From the NCBI GenBank assembly GCA_022702705.1, contig CM040434.1, forward strand, positions 18,767,771 to 18,831,770: a stretch of 64,000 bases of DNA, written 5' to 3'. This document shows positions 30,590 to 43,170 of this stretch, piece by piece. The position numbers and the translations under genes are program-made. The stretch comes from Papilionanthe hookeriana x Papilionanthe teres (lineage: Eukaryota; Streptophyta; Magnoliopsida; Asparagales; Orchidaceae). The notes under the pieces are model-generated. The model was not told the origin of the DNA. It did not search any database and was given only the letters and a program-made list of their open reading frames with translations. The stretch's first letter is position 1, and every line of letters begins with the position of its first letter.

Positions 30590-32660
30590 CCGAAACTTAT
30601 TAATTAAGGTTTAATAATTGAATTAGGTCTAATGGGTTAGACTTAATTAAGGTTTAGGTATGATTAAACCTTAATTATTTAAGTTTTAATAATTTAATTT
30701 AGTCTAATGTGTTAGACTTAATTAAGGTTTTGGATTGATTAAACCTTAGTTAGTTAAGGATTAATAATTTAATTAAGTTTAATGAGTTGGACTTAATTAG
30801 GGTTTAAGTTTAATTAAACCTTAGTTGGTTAAGGTTTAATAGTTTAATTAAGTATAATGTATTAGACTTAATTAGGGTTTAGGATTGATTAAACCTTAAT
30901 TGGTTAAGGTTTAATAGTTTAATTAAATCAAATGTGATAAACTTAATCAAGGTTTAGGATTGATTAAACCTTAGTTGGTTAAGGTTTAATAGTTTAATTG
31001 AGTCTAATATGATAGACTTAATTATGGTTTAGGATTGATTAAACCTTAGTTGGTTAAGGTTTAATAGTTTAATTAAGTATAATGTGATAGACTTAATCAT
31101 AGTTTAGGATTGATTAAACCTTGGTTCGTTAAGGGTTAATAATCTAATTAGGTCTAATATGATAGACTTAATTATGTTTTAGGATTTATTAAACCTTAGT
31201 TGGTTAAGGTTTAATAGTTTAATTAAGTCTAATGTGATAGACTTAATTAGGGTTAAGTCTAATTGATTTAGAATAACTTAAACCTAATTTAGGTATGGTT
31301 TAATTTATTAATTAGACTTAATTAGGATTAAATCTAATTGATTTAGGATTAATTAAACCTAATTTGGGTAAGGTTTAATTGATTAATTAGATCTAATTAA
31401 AGTTAAGTCTAATTGATTTAGGATTAACTAAACCTAATTTGGGTAAGGTTTAATTGATTAATTAGACTTAAGTAGAGTTAAGTGTAATTGATTTAGGATT
31501 AATTAATCTTAATTTTGGTAAGGTTTAATTGATTAATTAGACTTAATTAGGGTTTAGGCTAATTGATTTAGAATTAATTAAACCTAATTTGGGTAAGGTA
31601 TAATTGATTAAGTAGACTTAATTAGGGTTAAATCTAATTGATTTAGGATTAATTAAACTTAATTTGGGTAAGTTTAATTGATTAGTTAAACTTAATTAGG
31701 GTTAAGTTTAAATGATTTAGAATTAATTAAACCTAATTTGGATAAGGTTTAACTGATTATTTAGACTTAATAAGGGTTAGGTCTAATTGATTTAGGATTA
31801 ATTAAACCTAATTTAGGTAAGGTTTAATTGATTAATTAGACTTAATTAAGATTAAGTCTAATTGATTTAAGATTAATTAAACCTAATTTGGGTAAGGTTT
31901 AATTGATTAATTAGACTTAATTAGGGTTAAGTCTAATTGATTTAGGATTAACTAAACCTAATTTGGGTAAGTTTTAATTAATTAATTAGTCATAATTAGG
32001 GTTAAGTCTAATTGATTTAGGATTAATTAAACCTAATTTGGGTAAGGTTTAATTGATTAATTAGACATAATTAGGGTTAGGTCTAATTGACTTAAGATTA
32101 ATTAAGTCTAATTTGGGTAATGTTTAATTGATTAATTAGACTTAATTAGGGTTAAGTCCAATTGATCAAAGTTTTGATTAAGTCTAATTTAGTTAAGACT
32201 TAATAGTTTAATTAGGTCTAATGGATTAGACCTTATTAGGGTTTGATTTTGTATTAAACCTGATTTTGTTAAGGTTTAAGGGGTTTAATTAAGCCTAGTG
32301 ATATCTTAAGCTTAATTAGAGTTTGATTTTATATTAAACCTAATTTAGTTAAGGTTTAATGGGTGTAATTAAGCCTAGTGATGTCTTAATCTTAATTAAG
32401 ATTTAATTTTATATTAAAACTAATTCAGTTAAGGTTTAATGGATTTAATTAAGCTTAGTGATTTCTTAAGCTTAATTAAGATTTGATTTTATATTAAACC
32501 TAATTTAGTTAATGTTTAATGGGTTTAATTAAGCCTAGTGATGTCTTAAGCATAATTAAGATTTGATTTTGTATTAAACCTAATTTTGTTAAGATTTAAT
32601 GGGTTTAATTAAACCTAGTGATGTCTTAAGCTTAATTAAGATTTGATTTAACCTAAGCCT
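30590..32660 (-). repeat. 75/80-bp hairpin-rich tandem array in LTR D
   Basis: Three subarrays of a TTAAT/GGTTTAATT-rich unit: period 75 bp in 30600-31240 and 31240-32160 (GGTTTAATTGATTAATTAG at 31372, 31447, 31522) and period 80 bp in 32170-32640 (AAGCCTAGTGAT at 32291, 32371, 32451, 32531, 32611). Units of the middle subarray contain two dyads: AGACTTAA/TTAAGTCT and AATTAAACCT/AGGTTTAATT. Confidence 0.95.
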
Positions 32661-33409
32661 TATTTAATGAAGGCTAAAGGATAAATAATTAGATTTAATG
32701 TATGGTTAAATATAATTAAATTTAATTTTATCTTTAATCCTAATTTAATTAAGGATTAGTTAAGTTAATTAGGGTTAATGTTGAATTAATCCTAATTAAG
32801 TTTTGTTTTGAGTTCATTGAGTGTTTGAACTCAATCTTAACTCATGGTGTCATGAATTAGGTAAAAGGGTAAAATAGTATTTTAGGTTTTTTATATTTAA
32901 AATTTTAAAAATTTTAACCCTAACAAGAAAATGTCATTTTAAATTTTCAAAAGGCTAGAATCTGTCATTTTAGGGTTTAAATTTTTCCCCTTAAATTTCT
33001 AACCAATTTCCAATTTAATTTTCAAACTTTTTGATTTTTAGAATTATTGTTAAAAATAATTGTCCAATCTCATGAAAATTAGAAAATGTTATCCTAGAAA
33101 GTTTTCCTAGCCTTGAAAAAATCAGAGAATGTTCCTAAGGATCTAAAGATTAAACCCACAAAGTTTCATATGTTTCTGATATACAATTAATTTTTAATAA
33201 TTAAAATACTCTAGAGAGTAATTAATTAATTAAAAATCAAATATAATCAAAATTTTAAAATTTCAATTCAACATTCTTCTCCTCACTATCTTGATTTCAG
33301 AAATATTTTTGTCATATTTTTGTGATTTTTGTGTGCAAAGATATGTATTTTTTATTATTTTGAGGTTAACTGAATTTATTTAAATCCAAATTAAGCCCTA
33401 AATTAACAG

Positions 33410-33540
33410 ATGACGCCGCGTGTCCTCGTATGTGTCGAATCGCGGCTGATCCGCTGTGGGTATCTGAACAGTTGATCAAGCTATAATGAATCACAGTCGT
33501 CCATTTCCAAAACACTGAAATGGATGGCATCCATTCATCC
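33410..33540 (-). other. GC-rich block, LTR D
   Basis: GATGACGCCGCGTGTCCTCG and neighbouring CpGs, in the position of the CpG-rich blocks of A-C but more decayed. Confidence 0.45.
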
Positions 33541-33739
33541 TCTTCATCTGTTCTGAACCCGAACACAGTCCATGTTCTAGAAATAAGATCTCAGTCGATT
33601 CTTAATGGAATCGAGCGATTTTTGTTTCTAAAGCTTCATCTGGAGGAGACGAACATATCCATATGGATTTGTATGGGTTTTGAATTGGTTAAACCTACTA
33701 TAGACTAAGTCTGAGCTCGGGTTGGGTGTGAAGAACCAT

Positions 33740-34170
33740 ACCTCGGTCTCAGTGAGTATAGACTCAAATTGGATGGCTTGGAAGCTTCGTTTCGACCTCA
33801 GGAAGATTTTCCCCAAGTTAATTTGAGCTGAAATCAGGTCTATATATGACTTTGTCCTCGAGGCATCTCGGCTTGAGAGGGGGAGATCAAACAATGAGTT
33901 AGGATCTATGAGTATGGTCAATTTTGATTGGGCTTGTCTTCGTAGGGTCATAGGAAGCTTCATCGATGGTTAATTTGAAGTTTTGGATAACTTCATTTCA
34001 AACCCAAAATTTATCTTGTTTTGGGGTTTTGGGTTAGCTTAATTGGGAGGATTGAGTGGGTTTAAGAGCTTGGATGCATGGAGAATCAATTACTTAGGTC
34101 CTAGGGAACAATTTTTGTGTTGGATGTTTTAGGGCTTAGGCAATGTAAGTATGTCTTCTATGTTGGTCTC
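33740..34170 (-). other. Putative LTR exon 1 and donor, copy D
   Basis: Minus-strand stretch from the expected start site to GACCGAG|GTATGG (GT 33741-33740), similar in length (~430 nt) to exon 1 of the other copies. Sequence past the donor (TATGTTCGTCTCCTCCAGATGAA) aligns with A and C. Confidence 0.45.
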
Positions 34171-34200
34171 CTCTCTTGGGTGCTCTCGGGTTTGGCCCCA

Positions 34201-34206
34201 TTTATA
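34201..34206 (-). promoter_or_regulatory. TATA box of LTR D
   Basis: GGCTATAAATGGGG on the minus strand, about 2.8 kb inside the LTR. The larger offset is explained by the TTGAC array upstream. Confidence 0.65.
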
Positions 34207-35579
34207 GCCATGGGAATGGCTAGGGTGAGCTTAGGCTTGCTTAGGGACCTAGCATCAGGCTCATAATGATCTTTGGATAAGATCTTGAGCTATGGATAAG
34301 ATGGTTTAAAGTTTCTAAGGGTAAACCTCATGAGGTTTACCTATGGTCCACCTTGAGTTGGTGGCTTGCCCTCTCCTCATTTGCTCTTCAAGGAGGTGGA
34401 TAAGGCAAGCTAAACCTTGTTGAATTCACCTCCCCTAGGTAAACCATATGTTCATTTGGTAAATTCTAAGAGAAGATGACACATTAGCCCTCTTATTCAC
34501 TTCATGCATTGCTTGGCTATGATTGCACTTAAACATGATATGGGATGGATTTAAGCCTTGTTCCTTTCCTATTGGGTGACCTAGGAGGTGTTTGATAAGC
34601 CATTAGGATGGCCAGCCACCTCACCTTAAGGAGGAGGGTGAGTCTTGCTTTAATATGCATGCCACTTCATTTTTCTCACCATGGTGAGGTTTAACGATGG
34701 TTAATATGATGTGGCATGGGTTGAATTTATTTGTAATGAGTAATATGGGTTGTTTCTAACCCATATTAGGTCACTCATGATGTCATAAAAGGGTTTGGAA
34801 TTTTGAAAACCATTTATTATGTCATGTGTGATGTTGTGAGTCCAAATTTTATTTTATGGATTTTTAATTATAATTCCATTTTTAATTAATTATGTAATTA
34901 ATCAAAAGTATTGAAAATTATATTATTAGCCAATAAATTAATCAAATTAATTTTGGAATTAATTATTTGATCAATTTTATTATTTTTGGTCCAAAATTGG
35001 GTATTTTGACCAAATTTGATGCATGTTGACTAGGGTTAACCAATGTTGACCCAAATTGACCTAGGTTTATTAATTTTGGTCCAAGGATGACCTACTTTGA
35101 CTTTTCTAACCTTGTCATGTTTTGATTAGTCACTAGGTCCAAGGATTTTGTCATTTAGGGTTTGACTTTATCATGTTGTCCAAATTTAAAGTTTAAGCCA
35201 ATCCAAAGGTAAATGTTATGACTTTTAGATTAGATTTTGGTCACTTTGATCAATGTCAATTTGATCATGTCAATTTCTATCTTTGAAGTTGATTTTGTGG
35301 TCGAAGGGGGCATGGATTAACCATTTTGACTAATTTTTACCCATTTAGGTCAAGAGTTGATCAATGGGGCTAAGGTGGTTGTTTTTGTGTCATGCATGAA
35401 TTTTTTTGATCAAATTTTAATTATTTCTATCAAAGAATGACCAATAAGGTCAATGCAACTGACTTTGAGTCATATTTGCTCATTTTAACCAAAATTGGCT
35501 TTTTGGTCAAATGTGACCAATGAGATGAATATGGTGGTCTTTAGGTATTGGGTTGATGATTTTGTTCAATTACTTTATT

Positions 35580-36800
35580 GGTTAAAAGTCGACTATTTGG
35601 GTCAATGGAGTGGTTATTATGTCAAGGATTGACAATTTTGACCAAAATTGACTTTTTGGTCAAAAGTTAACCTATTGGGTCAATGGGGTGGTCATTGGGT
35701 TAGAAATTGACAATTTTGAACAAAGTTGACTTTTTGGTCAAAAGTTGACCTATTGGGTCAATGAGTTGGTCATTGGGTTAATGGGTTGATCATTGGGTCA
35801 GAAATTGACCATTTTGACCAAAGTTGACTTTTTGGTCAAAAGTTGACCTATTGGGTCAATAGGTTGGTCATTAGGTCAATGGCTTGGTCATTGGGTTAGA
35901 AATTGACCATTTTAACTAAAGTTAACTTTTCTATTGGGTCAATGGGTTGGTCATTTGGTAAAAAATTAACCATTTTGACCAAAGTTGACTTTTTTGTCAA
36001 ATGTTGCCTTATTGAGTCGATAGGTTGGTCATTGAGTCAAAAATTGATCATTTTGACCAAAGTTGACTTTTTGGTCAAAATTTGACCCATTAGGTCAATG
36101 GGTTGGTCATTGTGTCAGAAATTGACCATTTTGACTAAAGTTGATCTATTTGATCAATGAGTTGGTCATTGGGTCAGAAATTGACCATTTTGACCAAAGT
36201 TGATTTTTTGGTTAAGGGTTAACCTATTGGGTCAATGGGTTGGTCGTTGGGTCAGAACTTAACCTTTTTGACCAAAGTTGACTTTTTGGTCAAAAAATGA
36301 CCTATTGGGTCAATGGGTTGGTCATTGGGTCAGAAATTGACTATTTTGACCAAAGTTGACTTTTTGGTCAAAAGTTGACCTATTGGATCAATATGTTGGT
36401 CATTGGGTTAGAAATTGACCATTTTAACCAAAGCTGACTTTTTGGTCAAAAGTTGACCTATTGGGTCAATGGGTTGGTCATTGGGTCAATGGGTTGGTCA
36501 TTGGGCCAGAAATTGACCATTTTAACTAAAGTTGACTTTTCGGTCAAGGGTTGACCTATTGGGTTAATAGGTTGGTCATTGGGTCAGAAATAGACCATTT
36601 TTACCAAAGTTGACTTTTTGGCCAAAGGTTGACCTATTGGGTCGATATGTTGGTCATTAGGTCAAAAATTAACTATTTTGACCAAAGTTGACTTTTTGGT
36701 CAAAAGTTGACCTATTAGGTCAATGCATTGGTCATTGGGTCAGAAATTGACCATTTTGACCAAAGTTGAATTTTAGGTCAGAGTTTGACCAGTTAGGTCA
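35580..36800 (-). repeat. 78-bp TTGAC (W-box core) tandem array in U3 of LTR D
   Basis: Units contain TTGACCAAAGTTGACTTTTT, GGTCAAAAGTTGACC and GGGTTGGTCATTGGGTCA. Successive AAAGTTGAC words at 36274, 36352 and 36429 are 77-78 bp apart; some units carry an extra ~22-bp GGGTTGGTCATTGGGTCAAT step. Degenerate units extend left to about 35000. TTGAC is the core of the WRKY-bound W-box and occurs several times per unit in both orientations. The array lies upstream of the TATA box on the minus strand. Confidence 0.9.
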
Positions 36801-37001
36801 GTAATTGATCAGATCAGGGTTTGTCATTACTTATTTGATCATTTAAGAATATTATTAGTGTTTAGGTTAAGAAGGCTTTATTAGGGTTTTGCCCTAGTCA
36901 TTAGGGTTTAGTGTCCATCAGTGAGATTTAGGAAGTCAATATTGGTATATTTCCTATCTCAAGCTGACTTTGAAATGATTGTCACAAAAGTGAGGTCAAC
37001 A

Positions 37002-37815
37002 TTGATATAAAGAACATTGGTTAATCTAAAGTTTGAATACTTCTGAAAATGTGCTAGAAATGGAAGATACTAGCTCTCACTCTAGATTTTCCTTTAATCC
37101 CTCCACTTGGAGGCTAACTTCTCGCATCAAAACCTTAAACAATATACCAAATTAGGGGGCTTTAGCCTGTCACTCTAAAGTCCTCTAATTCTACACCCAT
37201 CAAAGTTTATCTCCCTATTTATTTGCACTCAATTATATGAACTACATTCTCATTCATAAAATCTCATGTGATTCTACTACAGTTGATTGAGACAATACCA
37301 TACCAGTTCTTACATGTTCTCACAACAGATTTTAACATGCAAGTTAATCAAGTTTATATGTAAATTAAGAACAAAGTAAAATCATCACTACACATGCATA
37401 CTAATTCATTGTAAGAGTGAAGAGTAAAGAAAAGTACTCACTACACATGGAGAAACAACAATAACTTTTATTGAACAAGACTTTAAAACCATGCAAAGAA
37501 ATTACTAGATTAAAATCAAGATACAATGAAAATACTTATCTTTGATGAAATTCAAACTCTCCTTATATAGCATAAGCAATCTCCTTACAATCCTCTCCAA
37601 GAACAAAGTGAAAAAGAAAAGAAGAAATCTCTCACTCTCTCTCTTTTTCTCTCACCTTGTCGCCCCACTTGGGGCTCTCGACCAAGCCTTCTTCTTCTCT
37701 TCTAATTACTTCTCTAGATTTCAAGAGTTTAAACAGTTATTTATAATTTCCCAAGGGGTGCTTAAGTTTCTCTTCAATAGTGTCCAAATTAAATGAATCT
37801 TCCAAAGGTTGTCAA
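37002..37815. other. Unassigned spacer between LTRs D and C
   Basis: AT-rich sequence with CT-rich stretches around 37620-37700. A 84-codon open frame at 37542-37796 has no recognisable motif. It does not resemble the giant LTRs and is probably the older DNA into which D and C inserted. Confidence 0.5.
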
Positions 37816-37820
37816 AAGTG
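37816..37820. repeat. Target-site duplication AAGTG, left of LTR C
   Basis: AAGTG immediately before the TGTTGACC start of C; identical to 45281-45285 immediately after its CCGACA end. Confidence 0.85.
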
Positions 37821-37824
37821 TGTT

Positions 37825-37845
37825 GACCTCATTTTTGATGAGGTC
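37825..37845 (+). other. Terminal hairpin of LTR C
   Basis: GACCTCAT and ATGAGGTC separated by TTTTG, 4 bp inside the LTR end. Confidence 0.7.
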
Positions 37846-40179
37846 TTCTCTTCTTCTTTTTAGTACTTAGGATCTAGCCTTAGGCTTTTCCTTTGACTAT
37901 CCTAGAGGATTAGAATTGGGGCCCACCACCTAGAATTTCAAACCACTTCTTAACTCCCTGCAAAGTCCACAAACTTGATTGTAAACCCCTAATCACCTAG
38001 AGGGTTGAAATCAAATGTGGAAGTTTAAAGAATAGGTTCCTATAGGACTCTTTGGCCTTAGGACTGCCCTGGGTGGCCTGGTCTGGTGAGGGCTGACTTA
38101 CACACACACTACACTTATACACTACACACACCTCCTAAAACCACACCTATACCCAACTTGACCTCCTGACTCATGAAGGTGATTCACATGGATGGTCCTT
38201 AACCCCTAAGCCCTCAGCAAGCAGGGTTAGGAACAACATAGTGAATGCCTCAAATGAGTCCCTACATGGCTCATGTGGGCTTGATATGGCTTCATGGCTC
38301 AACCAAAATGATTTCATTCCAATTACATTTACCCAATCTTCAATTTTGCAAATTTTCAATTTTTGACCCCCGGGACCCTTCACCCGCCTAACCTACCAAA
38401 TGGCCTTGAAATTACCCAAAATTTTCAAAATCTCCAAATCACCCAAAATTCCCCAAAATTAACCTTGAATATTTCCCCTCCACTCAAATTGATCATTCAT
38501 AGCCAAAAATACCAAGAATTCCAAAAATACCCCCCAATACCCTCCAAATACCCATAATGCCCCTCTTGACCCAAAAATCCAAAAATTCTGAAAATTCCCA
38601 GAAAATTCCAGAAAATCCCAAATATTCCCAATTTCATTTTGTTCAACTACACCATGGGTCAATTTTTTCAATTTACCCCACTTTTGTCAAAACCCCCAAT
38701 TTGACCCATTTTAACCCAAAGTGAACCCAATGTCAAACCAAACCTATCCAATTGACCCAAATTCTGGTCCAATTCAATTCTAAACTTCAATTCAACATCC
38801 CCAACACCAATCTAGACCAAATATAAGTCCAATTTGATTGGCTTTTGAACCCAATTTCATTTTGGACCTTAAAGCCCAATTTGGACCCATGACCCAAACT
38901 TAGCCCAAACTAACCCAATTCAGCTCCAATTAACCCCAAACCTTTTCTAAACCTTCCCTAACATCCCCACAAACAAAACACTAACATAATTTGTCCAAAT
39001 TTTGGACCCAAACCCCACTCAAATTCAACCCAAAACTAAAAATCCCAATTTTGACCTAAACCCAAACCTAACCCAAATAAGCCCAAACACCAAAATCAAA
39101 ACCCAACCAAAGTCAAAACCTCTTTGAAACACTCCCATAAACATTTCCCAACATTAATTTTACATCAATTTCAACCCTAGCCCAACATTGGCCCAAATTA
39201 GCCCAATTTGACCTACATTGGCCCATGTACCAAATGAACTCAAATCCAACCCAATTCAAGCCTAAACCACCTCAAATTTATTCCAAATCACTCATGAAAC
39301 ATCCCTAAACCAAACCCAACAATTATTTGGCCCAAGCCTTTACCAAACTTTCATCCAAAAGCCCACTTCCCTAAACCATTTTAAAAGCCCATCCAAAGTA
39401 AAATCTAAAAGCCCAAACCCATTCCAAAGCCCACATTGACAATTCCTTCTCATCATCCCTTTAATTAGAATCAATTCCTAAGTCCCAAATCAATCATCAA
39501 ATCAACCTAAATCAAGCACCATCTAAATTTTCACTAAATTGCCAAAATTTCCAAATTCCTTTTTCATATAAATGAATCCACTTTTCCTAAGCCAAGGATG
39601 AGTCAAATGGAGCCACATGCAAGCCATGGACAAGCCACATGAAGCCATGGGGGGTTTGACTTGTCACCAAGCCATTAATGGCAAGAAGAGGAAGTCCTTT
39701 CCTAAGCCTTCCTTAATCCATTTTAACCTCTTTAATGCAACACCATAACCCAAAATTAACTTAAACTATTTTGATGGGGACTTCACCACTCCATGGCAGC
39801 TGACCCAACTGATCCCTTTGGCCCAAAACCAGAACTTGGGAGGGTGCACCAAACCCAATATGGTGGTTTGACCCATTTGAACCCAAAGTGACCTTATCTC
39901 CATACCATTTTAATCCAAGCCCTTTACACATGTCCAAGCCCAATTGACTTCACCATTGCCAAGCCCTGACCTCCCTGTTCAAGATGGTGACCCTTGCCTG
40001 CCGGCCAGCCACCTGGGCCGCCGGAAAACACCACACCCGAGAGCATCATGTGAGCCTAAGCTTGGAATTCTCACCTGCTGAGTTGCCTCATGCCCAATGG
40101 CCACCATAGCTGTTCTTCTCCTCACCAGAGCAGCTGATCCCAAGCCCTAACTCCCCCTGGGAGAGCCTCCAGCCAGCTC

Positions 40180-40187
40180 TATTTAAA
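40180..40187 (+). promoter_or_regulatory. TATA box of LTR C
   Basis: CTCTATTTAAACCCCACC, 2.36 kb inside the LTR, matching the box of copy A base for base in its core. Confidence 0.72.
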
Positions 40188-40214
40188 CCCCACCTCTCTC
40201 GGCCATGGAAGAGG

Positions 40215-40612
40215 TGCTGAACCAACCTTAAGGAAACTCTGCCAAAATCATTCCAGACCACTCTCCACACATAGAGCACTTGATTCCCACTGAATTCCAG
40301 CCCCAATTCCCTCCAGCTGAGCTCAATTTTGAGTTTAAACTTCAGCACAAAAACCATGACACTTCTTCACAGTGGACCAATCCCCAAATTGATTGATCCT
40401 ACACCTTCACCAGACCAAGGGAAGAAGTTTACCAGCAAAAGCCCCCTCTCCAGGCCACCCATCTGTTCTAGACTTCAAGCTTTGTAATAGGCTGTGGTTG
40501 AAATCCTACCTAGATAATTCACCAGGCCAAGGGACTTCATCTGGAGCTTGCTTGGACCTAATCGAAGGTGACACAACTCTCATATCGAAGCTTCACTTTT
40601 CTGAGCAAAGGT
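40215..40612 (+). other. Putative LTR exon 1 and donor, copy C
   Basis: About 395 nt to GAGCAAAG|GTATGGACTC (GT 40611-40612). A 89-codon frame crossing the exon (from a TTG at 40393) resembles one in copy A but lacks an ATG and is disrupted in B, so I regard it as chance similarity of homologous non-coding DNA. Confidence 0.5.
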
Positions 40613-40779
40613 ATGGACTCACTCTTCTTCCCGAGCTTACAGAGATTCTATATTTAATTTGAGTTAATTTCAATACATGTTTATCTTATGGATGTGTTCG
40701 TCTCCTCAAGACGAATCCATAGAGCATAAGAGCACGAAAATCCGTTGAGAATCGAGTGAGAAATTAGTGGTTAGAAGGT

Positions 40780-40990
40780 TGACGGTCACGGGTTCACACC
40801 GGCCGTAGACGATGACCAGGAGCCGTCGGATAGCGACGTGTATCAAGCGGACGGCCAGGATCGCGTCGGACGGAGCAACGGGACATGAACCGCGGGCCGC
40901 GTGGCATCCTAGTCAGGTGGCGGAGTCGAATGGGAGCGCGCCGCGTGGTCGTTCGGAGATGCCGAGGATGACAGGGCGCCGCGTGGATAA
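40780..40990 (+). other. CpG-rich block, LTR C
   Basis: About 200 bp with dense CpG (GTCGGATAGCGACG, GATCGCGTCGGACGG, GCGCGCCGCGTGG) between AT-rich flanks. The 60-codon open frame inside it is not kept in A or B. Confidence 0.65.
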
Positions 40991-42889
40991 GTAGGAAATT
41001 AGGTTATTTTCCTATTTATTTAATTCCCTAAACTTCAAAAATGCATAACTTTGTGTAGGAAAATTAGAAAAATAAAATAAAAATACCCTCTTGCTCAGTG
41101 AACAGAGGAGAATAATGTGGAAAAGAAATCATTTAATTTCATCAAGTATTTTATTTTTAATAATTTATTTACTCTCTGCACATTTTCAATTCTCCATGCA
41201 TGTATACAATTCACCATGGCATGAGACCATAGGGCTTTTGAAGCCTCTGAATTTGGGAACATTCTTTGAATTTTCCAAAGTCAGAGGCCACCCCTATGGA
41301 GAGTTATTTATTTTTCAATTCTAGGTCACTATTCTGAATATTTTAATTCCAATAACTATCATATTGTGAAATAAATTCTAGGAAAATTTGAGAATGTTTC
41401 TTATGACCAGAGGACTTTAGGAAAAATAGGTTTTGAGTTTTGAATTAATCCACTTGGAATAACCCTAAGTGGCTTAAATACCCAAAATAGGTCATTAATT
41501 AATTAGAGCTAATCATACATCAAATTGACTTGAAATCAATTCTCCACCGACCTTTAGGATCGGAGGAACCCACCATAAAAAATTGAAGTCAATTGGACTT
41601 GGTTAGCCCTACCAAATGGGTTGATTAAACCATTTAGCCAATTTAAACTTTAAAAATTCATAACTTTCAAAATACTTTTCAAAAATTCACAAAATTGGTT
41701 TTGAAGCCTCTCTAATATCAGAGGAATTTAAGAAAATTAAAATTGCAATTTTCTAAAAAAGTTGATTTTTTGCATTATTTTAATATTTTTAATAATTAAA
41801 AAATAATAAAAATCACAAAAATAATAAAATTCACCAAAATGTCACATTTTTAATTTTAATCACTTAGGAACAAACCCCATATTTTTCTTAATTCTATATG
41901 ATGAGATATTAAATTTTAAAGCCCTAAGGTAATTTTAAAATTAAAAAATGTATTTTTTAGCATTTCCACTAAAATAATTCTAATAAATCAAAGAAAAATC
42001 AGAAAATTGTAAAAATTGATTCTCTGATTTCCTTGATATCAGAGAGATTTTTGAAAAATATAAAATTCATTTTTCAACACTTATTTTATTTTTAAATTAA
42101 TTAATACTCCAAAACTCAAAATAATTATAATAAAAAGAATGTAATTCAAAAAATCACCAAAATTGGTGCAAGTGGTCCTTTGGTCATTAGAAATGTTCCA
42201 TAATTTTCTTAAGGACAGAAACTTTCCCTTGGTCATATTATTAAATTTTCCTTGGAAATCCCTATTTTCCACCAAAAATAATTACATAAATAAATTAAAT
42301 ACAGAAAAATCACATTTTCTCCTCTCATACCTTTATTGACATATGAGTGAAGTTACACAAAAATTTTAAGTTTATTTAAGCTCAATTTAGTGAGTTATGA
42401 AATTATTAAGCTTGAAGGGCAAAATGGTAATTAAAATTTTAACCTTTAATTAAAACTTTAGGCTTAATAAAATTAAAGAGTAAAATATTTGATCCTAATC
42501 TGATTTGGATGATTGAAATTTAAATAATTAAAGGATAGAGACCCGTCAATCATTTTTAAAAATAATTAAAATAAACCTTAATCAAATAATTAATTAAATT
42601 TGGAAGAATAATAAAATTGGAATTATTAAAATAGGGATATTATTAGGAAGAAATTTGTTCTTTAATTTAAGAATCCCTAAATTAATCATCTCAATAATAT
42701 TTAATTCCTAATTAAAATAATAATCCAAATTTAAGATTTAAAATGCTAAAAGACTTAATCATTAAATTAAATTAAAGTTAAATTATTTAAATTAAATCCT
42801 TTTAAAATTTCAAATAAATTAATACTTTAACAATTAAAATTAAATCATCTTTAAAACATAAAAAATAAAATATTAAATTAAAATTAAAA

Positions 42890-43170
42890 ATAAAATTAAA
42901 ATTAAAATTAAATTAAATTAAATTAAATTAAATTAAATTAAATTAAAACAAATTAAAATTAAATTAAACCATATTAAATTAAATCAAATTAAATCAAATT
43001 AAATTAAATTAAATTAAATTAAATCATATTAAATTAAATTAAATTAAATTAAATTAAATTAAATTAAAATAAAAAATAAAATCAAGTTAAAATTAAAATT
43101 AGATTAAATTAAATAAATTAAATTAAAATTAAAACTAAACCAAATTAAATTAAATTAAAGTTAAATTAAA
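42890..43170 (+). repeat. AATTAAATTAA low-complexity array in LTR C
   Basis: Period-5 AATTA run with scattered substitutions; the positional counterpart of 826-1020 in copy A. Confidence 0.9.

Larger units (their letters stand above)
30576..37001 (-). mobile_element. Giant LTR, copy D (3' end missing)
   Basis: Minus-strand LTR starting TGTTGACCTCACTTTTG at 37001. It has the TATA box (34206-34201), exon-1 donor (33741) and a GC-rich block (33540-33410) in family order, but its U3 and its intron-like region have been expanded by two tandem arrays. It ends abruptly at about 30576 against the end of LTR B, without the mini-exon and hairpin cassette. The upstream flank (from 37002) has no polypurine tract, so it was a solo or 5' LTR. 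Confidence 0.75.

Noticed and set aside
31240..32160. Telomere-like TTAGGG words in the 75-bp array
   Set aside because: TTAGGGTTAAG occurs once per 75-bp unit and not as head-to-tail TTTAGGG, so it is not an interstitial telomere.
40812..40994. Arg-rich 60-codon ORF in the CpG-rich block of LTR C
   Set aside because: The ATG is ATA in copy A and the frame is closed early in B; composition alone explains the open frame.
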